A DNA stretch of 64,000 nt from JANXQZ01 sp038225555 (lineage in GTDB: Bacteria > Acidobacteriota > Terriglobia > Bryobacterales > Bryobacteraceae): the NCBI GenBank assembly GCA_038225555.1, contig JBBRRB010000002.1, positions 124,001 through 188,000 on the forward strand, read 5' to 3'. Positions 51,849 through 59,968 of the stretch are shown piece after piece (positions within the stretch are counted from its first letter, which is position 1; the number at the start of each line of letters is the position of its first letter). The notes below the pieces were generated by a model that made no database searches, had not been told where the DNA came from, and saw only the letters and a list, made by a program, of their open reading frames with translations. The position numbers and the translations under genes were made by a program.

Positions 51849-53035
51849 CTGCCCTGGCGCATATAGTCCTGCTCGCTGCTTCCGCCGCGACGTTCGATTC
51901 CACTTACCGCGCCGGTCTCCGTGCTTTAAACAACAACGAACTGGCCGTGGCCCAAACCCAACTTGAGGCCGCCTCTAAACTGCAGCCCCGCAACGCCCAG
52001 GTCTGGCTGGCTTTGGCGCAGGCGTACTTTAAACAGAACAAAACCGCACTGGCCGATTCAGCCGCTTTGAAGGCGGAGACTCTGGGAGCGAACGAACCCA
52101 TGATCTTGCACGCGCTTGCGTTCTACTACACCGAGTCGCGGAAACCAGCCAAGGCGGCCAGTCTGGAAGCGCGCTACGCGGAGAAGAATCCGCAAGATGA
52201 AGACGCGTACCCGCGGGCGATCGATCTCTATCTGCGTGCCGACCAGCCCAAGCCAGCCGTCGACACAGCGTTGAAGGCGCTCGCGAAGAGTAACACCGCT
52301 GGGCTTCATTTGTCGCTTGCCAAGTCGTACGATGCAAGCGGACAATTCGAAAAAGCCGTCGCGGAGTATCGGCAGGCCCTCAAACTTCGGCCTTACGAGG
52401 AGGTATATTATTTCGAGCTGAGTCAAGCCTACCTGCACAAGCAAAGATTCGCGGACTCCCTGGAGGTGCTCAACACCGCCAAGAGCCGCTTCGATAAGAG
52501 CGCTCAAATCGAGCTCGCCCTGGGCGTCACGTACTACGGACTGCGACGTTTTCCCGAGGCGATCGATCAATTCTTGCGAACCACTCAGCTTTCGCCAGAT
52601 GTCGAGCAGCCTTACATTTTTCTGGGCCGCATGCTCGAGCTGGCCGGGGGCAAGCTGCGAGAGGTAACGGGAGCGATGGGCACCTTTGCAAGCGCGAAGC
52701 CTAATAATTTTATGAGCAGTTTTCTTTACGCCAAAGCCCTTGCAGCAGAACAAGCCGATCCTGAGCAGTTGGAGCCGCTGCTTCGGAGGTCCATCGCGCT
52801 CAATCCCAATTATTGGGAATCGCATTTTGAGCTGGGCTCGGCTCTGGAGCGGAAAAAGGATTTTGCGGGCGCCGCGTCCGAATACGAAAAGAGCACGCGC
52901 ATGAACCCCAAGGAAGCGGCTCCGCACTATCGCCTGGCCCGGGTGTATGACCGGCTCGGGAAGCCTCAACAGGCCGCAGCCGAAAGGGCGGCGCACGCCA
53001 AATTGAGCGAGCAAGAGAAGTCTGGCCTAAAATAG
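51845..53035 (+). CDS. Exported TPR protein
   Basis: 396 residues with a short hydrophobic N-terminus (MTALAHIVLLAASAATFDS) as a weak signal peptide. About eight TPR repeats follow throughout (LQPRNAQVWLALAQAYFKQN, EKAVAEYRQALKLRPYEEVY, HYRLARVYDRLGKPQQAAAE). It continues the CRTAC1-type protein's TPR theme and begins in its last codon (ATGA), so both are made together. Probably a scaffold of a periplasmic complex with the downstream proteins. Confidence 0.82.
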   Translation: MTALAHIVLLAASAATFDSTYRAGLRALNNNELAVAQTQLEAASKLQPRNAQVWLALAQAYFKQNKTALADSAALKAETLGANEPMILHALAFYYTESRKPAKAASLEARYAEKNPQDEDAYPRAIDLYLRADQPKPAVDTALKALAKSNTAGLHLSLAKSYDASGQFEKAVAEYRQALKLRPYEEVYYFELSQAYLHKQRFADSLEVLNTAKSRFDKSAQIELALGVTYYGLRRFPEAIDQFLRTTQLSPDVEQPYIFLGRMLELAGGKLREVTGAMGTFASAKPNNFMSSFLYAKALAAEQADPEQLEPLLRRSIALNPNYWESHFELGSALERKKDFAGAASEYEKSTRMNPKEAAPHYRLARVYDRLGKPQQAAAERAAHAKLSEQEKSGLK

Positions 53036-53042
53036 GAGAGAC

Positions 53043-53723
53043 ATGAATCGTCGCCGTTTCCTCGCTGCAGCGGCATCTGTCGCTTCTTTGCAAGCCGACA
53101 CTAAAGCCAAGTTGCTGCTGCCCAGCGATACTCCTGACGAACTCGGGTTCCGACTCATGTGGTACAGCCCGGTGCCGCCCATTGACCAAGCCACCTATCG
53201 ACTGAAGGTGAACGGGCTTGTAGAGAAGCCTCAGAATATTGCATTGGGCGATCTGCGGAAACTGAATCATGAAACGCAAAGTTCGCGAATGAAGTGCGTG
53301 CAGTGCTGGTCCTCCCGGACCAGTTGGGGCGGCTTTCGCGCCGGTTCCTTGTTCGACGTGGTGAAACCGAAGAAGACGGCAAAGGCCGTGCGCGTGGATT
53401 GCGCAGACAAGTGGTACGAATATTTTACTCTGGAAGACCTGCTTTCAAACCGGGTGTTGTTTGCCCTGGAGATGGCCGGCAAGCCGCTGGAAGATCGTCA
53501 TGGCGCGCCGCTGCGCCTGATTGACCCGAAGCGCTATGGCTACAAGTCCGCCAAGCTAATTACGTCCATCGAGTTCGTGGCGGAGGGCAAGGGTAGCATG
53601 GCGTGCGATATCGGACCCTATTACTCTCCAACTGGCGAGATCAAGGCCGGTTATGATCACCCGCTCGACATTGGGGCGAAGGTACGCCGCAAGATCACGG
53701 GCGGCGAAATCGTGGATTACTAG
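53043..53723 (+). CDS. Molybdopterin-dependent oxidoreductase, sulfite oxidase (YedY)-like, catalytic domain only
   Basis: 226 residues; twin-arginine signal MNRRRFLAAAASVAS. The sulfite-oxidase-type fold has the molybdenum-ligand Cys85 in MKCVQCWSSRTSWGG and typical segments YRLKVNGLVEKP and DPKRYGYKSAKLI. The Tat signal implies export of a folded cofactor-bearing protein to the periplasm. Substrate unknown; YedY-like enzymes reduce S-oxides. It follows the TPR gene by seven bases and precedes a phosphatase-fold gene by six. Confidence 0.85.
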   Translation: MNRRRFLAAAASVASLQADTKAKLLLPSDTPDELGFRLMWYSPVPPIDQATYRLKVNGLVEKPQNIALGDLRKLNHETQSSRMKCVQCWSSRTSWGGFRAGSLFDVVKPKKTAKAVRVDCADKWYEYFTLEDLLSNRVLFALEMAGKPLEDRHGAPLRLIDPKRYGYKSAKLITSIEFVAEGKGSMACDIGPYYSPTGEIKAGYDHPLDIGAKVRRKITGGEIVDY

Positions 53724-53729
53724 CAACGG

Positions 53730-54887
53730 ATGTTCACGCTCACCAAGCGCCAGTTCGTCAAGCTCGCGGGGCTCTCCATCGCGAACCGCGTGGTCCCGGG
53801 ATACCTGCGCGCCGAGCCGGCCAGGGACGCTTCCAGCTCAAATAAGGTCATCATCGTGACGTTCGGCGGAGGAGTGCGCTATGCGGAGACGTTCGCCCCA
53901 GAAGGCTTGCACAACATCCCGCGCCTGGTGGAACTTCGTCCAGGCGGGCAGTTTTTCAAGAGCTGCGTGAATGCCGGAGTGCTCTCGCATTTCAACTCGA
54001 CTGCAAGCATTCTAACGGGCAACTGGCAGCGCGTGGACGACTTCGGTTTTCAACCGCCAGCCAGCCCAACGCTCTTCGAATATTATCGAAAAGGCGCGGG
54101 CGCCGGTCCTATGGACGCCTGGGCCATTGCGACCAACAAGAGCTTTTCCACCATGGGCTGGGGCGCTGGCTCCGATCTCGGCCAGCCTTATGGAGCGAAC
54201 GTGATCCTGCCGAAGCAGCTTCTTCTCGAAGCCACTCAGGACATCGTGAAAAAGCGAACCGACCAAGGCGTAGCCAGCCGCGAGAATGTTCTGCGCCAGC
54301 TTGAAAATATTCTAAACGAAGGCTACGAGGGCGTCGGCTGGACCGTCTTCAAGGCCGGACGCCAGTTGGACAAGCATATCCGCGAGACCCTGATTCGCGC
54401 TTTGACGGAATACATCAACGGGCCGGAAGCGCCAACGTCGGGCGATGAGCTGACATTCTTCATCGCGCGGGAAGTGATGCGCGAATTCTCGCCCCGCCTC
54501 ATGCTGGTGAATTTTTGGGACATGGACGTGGCGCACTGGGGTTCCTATTCTCTCTACCTGCAGGCCATTACCAAAACCGATCGACTGACGGGCATGCTCT
54601 GGGACGAGGTTCAGAGCAATCCGCATTATAAGGATAAGACCACTGTTCTGGTGTTGCCCGAGCTTGGCCGCGATGGGGACGTGAATGCTGCCAACGGCTT
54701 CCTAAATCATCGCAGCGGCGATCCATCCTGCCGGAACATGTGGATGCTCGCGCTTGGAGCAGGCGTACCAAAAGGGGAGACGGATCGGCCCGTCCACCAC
54801 GTTGATGTAGCGGCTACTGCGGCAGCTTTGCTGGGCGTGAAATCCGGCGAGATGGCGGGTCGGCCCATGCGGGAACTGCTGTTGTAA
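53730..54887 (+). CDS. Alkaline-phosphatase-superfamily-like exported protein
   Basis: 385 residues with a Tat-like N-terminus (TKRQFVKLAGLSIANRVVPG). The core has phosphatase/sulfatase-superfamily features: VIIVTFGGGVRYAETFAPEG at the start of the fold, HFNSTASILTGNW in the nucleophile region, and the closing TTVLVLPELGRDGDVNAANG and VHHVDVAATAAALLGVK. The usual metal-Asp is replaced by a Gly pair after VTF, so hydrolase activity is uncertain. It is chained between the Mo-oxidoreductase and the unknown gene with a one-base overlap. Confidence 0.75.
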   Translation: MFTLTKRQFVKLAGLSIANRVVPGYLRAEPARDASSSNKVIIVTFGGGVRYAETFAPEGLHNIPRLVELRPGGQFFKSCVNAGVLSHFNSTASILTGNWQRVDDFGFQPPASPTLFEYYRKGAGAGPMDAWAIATNKSFSTMGWGAGSDLGQPYGANVILPKQLLLEATQDIVKKRTDQGVASRENVLRQLENILNEGYEGVGWTVFKAGRQLDKHIRETLIRALTEYINGPEAPTSGDELTFFIAREVMREFSPRLMLVNFWDMDVAHWGSYSLYLQAITKTDRLTGMLWDEVQSNPHYKDKTTVLVLPELGRDGDVNAANGFLNHRSGDPSCRNMWMLALGAGVPKGETDRPVHHVDVAATAAALLGVKSGEMAGRPMRELLL

Positions 54888-56149
54888 TGGCGTCCAGTCA
54901 GCCTAAGCTTTCGCCTCCGATTCAAGCTTATATCGACAAGGGCCTATTCGACCGCCTGCCTGTCAGTTTCTCCGCTTTTTCTTTCGACCAAATGAAGGAT
55001 TGGGATCTGCTGTTCCCGAATGAGCGCAGCTATTTCGAGCGACTTTTCGAATTGCTGGATCGTTCCGGGCAGGCTGAAGTGGATCGGCTATTCGAACCGA
55101 TGCGGGCGGCGGAAACGCAGTTGGGCGTGAACGAAAAGACGTGGCCCAAGCGTCAGTTCACTCTCGATCAAGTGGATTTTCTGAACCGCAATCCGCATTA
55201 TCCGGAGTGGCGCGCAGCAGTCTCCAAGGTATTTGCGCAGATCGATCCTTTGCTGGATGCGGAGGTCGCGCGCAAAGGCAAGCCGCGACTTGTGGTGGTG
55301 ATCTCGCCAGCCGACATTCCCACGGATCCCGACCGGATGTGGCTGCGCATCGCGAACCGAGGCAAGCGCGTAGCAATTCAGCAGCCGGAGAATGTGGAAG
55401 ATTTCTTGCCTTTGCTGCTGACTGGTTCACCGCGCGGCCGGAGTGCGCCGTCGATCGCTGAAACATATGCGAGTGGCAAGGTTCCTTACGATGCGTGGGT
55501 TGTGGAAGCAGGAGACAGACTGGCCGGTGGCGGTTCGAGAGGCGTGGTTCACTGCAGTTACTTGCGGCTCGAGACGTACCGGAAGCGACTGATGACAGAG
55601 GTGAATCGCATGGTGGGTTCGCCGGAGATTCGCGGTCCGCGCCAACTCAGCGAGCACTTGAAGCAGATGAAGGTGACGGCCTCGGAAGCCGAGATCGCGC
55701 GGGATCCTATCTTAGCCGAGTTTACGCGCGCAACTCTTCTGAGCGGCAACGGCACTCTGCTGATCAACAACACGTTTGTGGAATGGGCCACTGTTCAGGC
55801 GATCCGCCGCGCGCGGCCTTCAGTTGCGATTGTGGGATTTGGTGTGCGCAATAAGGTAAAGCCGTTCAGCAGTTTACTCATTTATGCCGACCAAGCGGAA
55901 TCGAACCCTATCCCTACTCAGACAGATACTCTTGGCACCTATGTCGACTTAGAAGTTTTCTATCAATACATCGTGCAGGAGTTCGAGAAGTATATCGAGT
56001 ATCGGCGAAACACGGTATATCTATTCGTGGGAGAAGGCATGGATGAGTTACTCGCGATCGGTCCAATCGATTTTCCGGTGTTGCAGGCCACAGCTCCGGC
56101 CACGCTGCCGGCGATTCATGAAGCTTGTGCTAGATGGCTTGGAGTCTAG
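54887..56149 (+). CDS. Hypothetical protein ending the CRTAC1-TPR-Mo operon
   Basis: 420 residues, soluble, no signal peptide; start shares one base with the previous stop (TAATG). Seen: an N-terminal helical part (RLPVSFSAFSFDQMKDWDLL), a strand with GKPRLVVVISPADIP, and the Rossmann-like RPSVAIVGFGVRNKVKPFSS. It lies under the same transcript as the exported proteins but seems cytoplasmic, perhaps for assembly or regulation. I do not recognise the family. Order and coupling suggest it works with the preceding genes. Confidence 0.7.
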   Translation: MASSQPKLSPPIQAYIDKGLFDRLPVSFSAFSFDQMKDWDLLFPNERSYFERLFELLDRSGQAEVDRLFEPMRAAETQLGVNEKTWPKRQFTLDQVDFLNRNPHYPEWRAAVSKVFAQIDPLLDAEVARKGKPRLVVVISPADIPTDPDRMWLRIANRGKRVAIQQPENVEDFLPLLLTGSPRGRSAPSIAETYASGKVPYDAWVVEAGDRLAGGGSRGVVHCSYLRLETYRKRLMTEVNRMVGSPEIRGPRQLSEHLKQMKVTASEAEIARDPILAEFTRATLLSGNGTLLINNTFVEWATVQAIRRARPSVAIVGFGVRNKVKPFSSLLIYADQAESNPIPTQTDTLGTYVDLEVFYQYIVQEFEKYIEYRRNTVYLFVGEGMDELLAIGPIDFPVLQATAPATLPAIHEACARWLGV

Positions 56150-56215
56150 CTAGCGGGGAGACAACGCAATTTCGTTGGTGGTTTCGGTTGTTTGTGGAGC
56201 AAAAAAGCCGTCGAG

Positions 56216-56257
56216 CGCCGGTTGGCAACCGGCACGCCGGATACCATCCTGCCCCAC
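56216..56257. repeat. REP-like palindromic repeat, copy 4 (diverged)
   Basis: Hairpin GCCGGTTGGCAACCGGC (56216-56232) followed by a spacer and GGATACCATCCTGCCCCAC. Shares the terminal GCCCCAC and the palindrome-plus-tail layout with the other copies, but the middle differs more. Confidence 0.6.
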
Positions 56258-56389
56258 ATCCAGTATCGCATCACGCGGGTCACTGGCGACGTTCAGCATC
56301 TTAGGCTCCAAGTCTCCCAACCTGCTGAGCTCCTGAGACTGCTTCGGCTGTAGTTATTACTGTGCTAGCCTGAGGCATATTCGGACTCT

Positions 56390-57694
56390 GTGAAGAAATA
56401 TATCCTCCCCGCAATTCTGCTTCTTCTTATCGGCCTCACCTCGATATTTCTACTGCTCTCAGTGACTCCGGCGATTGACCTTACCCGCTCGATTCCCATG
56501 ATTGGATCGCAAACCGCTGTCGAGGTTCGGGTGTCCGATCCCCACGGAGTCAGCGAAGTTAGCGCCTACCTTGAACAGTCTGGTGAGCGCCATGCTGTTT
56601 TCCAGGCAGCCAACCCGCGCCACCGTTTTCTGTTCTTCCGAGACGAAGCTCCGCGGCTTTACCAATTCTCCGCCGGGACGAAAAGCGCGCCCGGTTTAAA
56701 GGACGGGAAAGCCCTTTTAGTAATCGAGGCCACATCGAACGATTTGAGAGGCTCTACCGCGCGTGTTTCGCACGAGATTACCGTTGTTACCCAACCTCCG
56801 AGAATCGTCGCGGATAGCAAGCAGCATTACATTAATCAAGGGGGATCGGAACTTGTAACTTACTCGGTTGGAGGATACTCCACCGAATCGGGCGTACGGG
56901 TGAACGGTTACCATTTCCGAAGCTACCCGGTGCCGGGCTCGCGCGAGAGGTTTTCGCTTTTCGCTTATCCATGGGACGTGCCAGTGAAAACGGAGCCGCT
57001 CGTATATGCCACGAACTCAGCGGATGAGGTAACTGCGGGCTTTTGGTTCAGGGTGTTTCCGAAGAGCTTTCGGAAGCGGGATTTGGTTATCAGTGACTCG
57101 TTTCTCAATACCGTTGTGCCCCAAATCGATCCCACCGGAAGTGGAGACATGCTCGCGCGTTTCCTGAAGATAAACGGCGACCTGCGAAAGCAGAATAACA
57201 AGACTTTGGCTGACCTGAGACTGAAGAGCGAGGAGAAGTTCCTATGGTCGGGACCATTCATGCAGCTCTCTAACTCCAAAGTCGAATCGCAGTTCGCGGA
57301 CGTTCGCTCTTACATATATAAAGGCAAGAAAGTGGACCAGCAAGTTCATCTGGGGTTCGATTTATCGAAGGTGAAGAACACGCCAATCGTCGCTTCCAAT
57401 GACGGCAAGATCGTGCTGGCGGAGAAACTGGGCATCTATGGAAACTGCATCGTGATCGACCATGGATACACATTGCAAACGATCTACGGACACCTCAGCC
57501 AGCTCCAGGTGAAGCCCGGCGATATGGTGAAGAAGGGACAGACGATCGGTTTGAGCGGGGCCACCGGACTCGCCGGAGGGGACCATCTCCACTTCAGCAT
57601 GCAGATAGACGGCGTACAAGTGAACCCGGTGGAATGGTGGGACGCGCATTGGATCCACGACCGCATTTTGAGCAAGGTAAAAGCCGGCAAGTGA
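56390..57694 (+). CDS. M23 family metallopeptidase, membrane-anchored
   Basis: 434 residues from GTG at 56390. One N-terminal transmembrane/signal helix (YILPAILLLLIGLTSIFLLL), a ~240-residue beta-rich domain, then the LytM/M23 peptidase at about 310-420 with HLGFDLS and GDHLHFSMQ (zinc His and Asp). This class cuts peptidoglycan cross-links or works as a regulator of amidases in the periplasm. Catalytic residues appear intact, so activity is likely. Confidence 0.87.
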   Translation: MKKYILPAILLLLIGLTSIFLLLSVTPAIDLTRSIPMIGSQTAVEVRVSDPHGVSEVSAYLEQSGERHAVFQAANPRHRFLFFRDEAPRLYQFSAGTKSAPGLKDGKALLVIEATSNDLRGSTARVSHEITVVTQPPRIVADSKQHYINQGGSELVTYSVGGYSTESGVRVNGYHFRSYPVPGSRERFSLFAYPWDVPVKTEPLVYATNSADEVTAGFWFRVFPKSFRKRDLVISDSFLNTVVPQIDPTGSGDMLARFLKINGDLRKQNNKTLADLRLKSEEKFLWSGPFMQLSNSKVESQFADVRSYIYKGKKVDQQVHLGFDLSKVKNTPIVASNDGKIVLAEKLGIYGNCIVIDHGYTLQTIYGHLSQLQVKPGDMVKKGQTIGLSGATGLAGGDHLHFSMQIDGVQVNPVEWWDAHWIHDRILSKVKAGK

Positions 57695-57712
57695 GGAGCC
57701 TACAATCGATAG

Positions 57713-58831
57713 ATGCGTACCGCGCTCTTCTTCTTGCTAGCGGGAGTCTCCGCCGGCCAAACCATTGGGATCGATACTCATCTGGATGTGGCCCAGCGCG
57801 TGTTGATCGAGGGCGTGGATCTCGCGAACCGTCTGAAGGACGGCCAAGTGGACATTCCCCGGCTTCGGGAGGGCGGCATGAACGCGCCCTTCTTCGCTCT
57901 CTGGGTCCCGACGTTCTATAAGGGTTCGGAGGCGGTTCGCCGAACCCTGGATCTGCGCGATGCGATGCAATCGTTGCTTGACCGCCATCCCGACCAGATT
58001 GAACTGGCGGTCACTGCGGCCGACATTGAGCGGGTTACCAAGTCGGGCAAAATCGCCGCGATCTTGTCGCTGGAAGGAGGGCACCAGATCGATGATGATT
58101 TAGCCGTGCTGCGCATGTACCAGCGCATGGGCATTCGCGCGATGACGTTGACGCATTTCCGGAATACGAATTGGGCCGATTCTTCGACGGACACGCCTCA
58201 GCACAACGGGTTGACTGATTTTGGGAAGAACGTGGTGCGGGAGATGAATCGGATTGGGGTGATCGTAGACGTGTCGCATATCTCGGATAAGACTTTCTAC
58301 GATGCGCTCGCGGTTACCAGCAAGCCGGTAATTGCCACTCATTCTTCCTGCCGAGCGCTGACTGACATGCCTCGCAATATGACGGACGACATGCTGAAAG
58401 CGGTGGCGCGAAATGGAGGAGTGGTCTCGATTAATTTCTTTCCTAGCTTTGTCAGTGCGAAGGATGCGGAGGCCGGCAAGCGCCTGATCAAGAAGCAGAA
58501 TGCAATGGAGCCGCAAGTCACCGGGGCGGCGCTGGATGCATACGCGCGCAAGGTGCATTTGGAGGGGCTCCGAACGATGAAGCCCGCGTTTGCAACGATC
58601 GATGACGTGGTGGCGCACATCGACCATGCCGTTAAAATCGCGGGGATCGATCATGTGGGCATCGGAAGCGATTTCGACGGGATCGATAGCGTACCGAAGG
58701 GGCTGGAAGATATTTCGAAGATGCCGCAGCTCGCGGCGGCGCTTAAGAAGAAGGGATATTCGGAGGAGGATATTCGCAAGATTTGGGGCGGGAATGTGTT
58801 GCGGGTTTTTCGGGAGGTGGTTGGGAAATAG
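57713..58831 (+). CDS. Membrane dipeptidase (M19 / renal dipeptidase family), exported
   Basis: 372 residues. Signal peptide at 1-15 (MRTALFFLLAGVSAGQ). Binuclear zinc motifs intact: IDTHLDVA (HxD), LEGGHQ (bridging Glu), DVSHISD, ATHSSCRALTD and IGSDFDGID. It hydrolyses dipeptides, including D-amino-acid-containing ones, in the periplasm. A GCCTACAATCGATAG leader precedes it after 18 bases from the M23 gene, and it may share its transcript; both suit peptidoglycan turnover. Confidence 0.92.
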   Translation: MRTALFFLLAGVSAGQTIGIDTHLDVAQRVLIEGVDLANRLKDGQVDIPRLREGGMNAPFFALWVPTFYKGSEAVRRTLDLRDAMQSLLDRHPDQIELAVTAADIERVTKSGKIAAILSLEGGHQIDDDLAVLRMYQRMGIRAMTLTHFRNTNWADSSTDTPQHNGLTDFGKNVVREMNRIGVIVDVSHISDKTFYDALAVTSKPVIATHSSCRALTDMPRNMTDDMLKAVARNGGVVSINFFPSFVSAKDAEAGKRLIKKQNAMEPQVTGAALDAYARKVHLEGLRTMKPAFATIDDVVAHIDHAVKIAGIDHVGIGSDFDGIDSVPKGLEDISKMPQLAAALKKKGYSEEDIRKIWGGNVLRVFREVVGK

Positions 58832-58838
58832 CTTGGAA

Positions 58839-58880
58839 GCCGCCTGGAAAGGCGGCTGCAGCCAGGATTGGCTGCCCCAC
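58839..58880. repeat. REP-like palindromic repeat, copy 5
   Basis: Hairpin GCCGCC-TGGAAA-GGCGGC followed by TGCAGCCAGGATTGGCTGCC and CCAC. Nearly the exact reverse complement of copy 1 (3387-3430). Lies 7 bases after the M19 gene stop, ahead of a kinase gene. Confidence 0.85.
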
Positions 58881-58901
58881 AGGCTATATGGTGTCCCTTA
58901 C

Positions 58902-59960
58902 ATGGATCCCGAGCGCTGGAAATCAGTGGAAGCCTTGTATCATGCGGCTTTGGCTCTGGAACCCGGCCAGCGCAATTCGTTCCTAAACACAGCGTCGCCC
59001 GATACTGCCCTGCGTCTCGAGGTCGAGTCCCTGCTCGGCTTTGCCGAAGAGGCCGACCGCTTGCTGGCAGCTCGTCCTGAGCTTCCTCTATTGCTCGATT
59101 TGCATCCGACATTTCAGGCGGGCCTGATGCTGTCAAGGCGATTCCGTATCGTGCGTCTGCTTGGCTCGGGCGGTATGGGCGAAGTCTACGAGGCGGCGGA
59201 CGTCGTTATGAGCGAATCCGTCGCCCTGAAAGTCATTCGTTCGGACATCGCCGATCAGGAGCGTTTGCGCGGCCGCCTTCTGCAAGAGGTTCACGCCGCC
59301 AAAAGAATCACGCATCCCGGCGTTTGCCGGATCCACGATATGCACCTGCACGAGTTCGAGGGCGGCCAGGAGGTGATGTTTCTTACAATGGAACTGCTGC
59401 GAGGAGAAACGCTGGGCACCCGAATTCGCCGCGCAGGTCCTTTAGATCTAGGTGACGCTTGCTCGGTAGCCGAACAGCTCGCTGGTGCGCTTACAGCGGC
59501 TCATCGCGCGCGCGTCATCCATCGCGACTTCAAATCCGAGAACATCATTCTGGAGCCGGTGCCGGGAGCCGGAATGCGCGCTGTGGTTACCGACTTCGGA
59601 TTAGCTCGCAGCGAAGGGCGGCCCGCAGACATGAAAACGCTGACCCAAACCGGACAGATCGTGGGCACACTCGCGTATATGGCGCCGGAACAGCTTCTAG
59701 GGGCACCCGCAACCCCGGCGGCTGACATCTATGCGTTCGGAGTGGTGCTCTATGAGATGGTTACGGGTAGCCAGCCGTTCATTGGACGCTCGCAGTTGGA
59801 GATCGCAGCGCAACGCCTGAAGTCGGCGCCGCTGTCGCCTCGCACACTCATTCCCGGGCTGCCGAGCCAGTGGGAGCGCGCCATTCTACGTTGCCTGGAG
59901 CGGGATCCGGTGAATCGATTCTCTGATGCTTCCGACGTCTGGCGGGCGATCAGCCGATAA
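58902..59960 (+). CDS. Soluble Ser/Thr protein kinase
   Basis: 352 residues from ATG at 58902 (MDPERWKSVEALYHAALALE, the usual start of acidobacterial PknB kinases). Kinase domain about 80-345: LGSGGMGEVYEA, ATP Lys110, catalytic HRDFKSEN (a variant of HRDLKPEN; the Asp D209 is kept) and DFG at 231-233. Ends at the kinase domain, with no membrane helix or sensor. It is convergent with the larger kinase-FGE gene and separated from it by eight bases. Unlike its neighbour it has no accessory domain. Confidence 0.88.
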   Translation: MDPERWKSVEALYHAALALEPGQRNSFLNTASPDTALRLEVESLLGFAEEADRLLAARPELPLLLDLHPTFQAGLMLSRRFRIVRLLGSGGMGEVYEAADVVMSESVALKVIRSDIADQERLRGRLLQEVHAAKRITHPGVCRIHDMHLHEFEGGQEVMFLTMELLRGETLGTRIRRAGPLDLGDACSVAEQLAGALTAAHRARVIHRDFKSENIILEPVPGAGMRAVVTDFGLARSEGRPADMKTLTQTGQIVGTLAYMAPEQLLGAPATPAADIYAFGVVLYEMVTGSQPFIGRSQLEIAAQRLKSAPLSPRTLIPGLPSQWERAILRCLERDPVNRFSDASDVWRAISR

Positions 59961-59968
59961 GCCGAACC

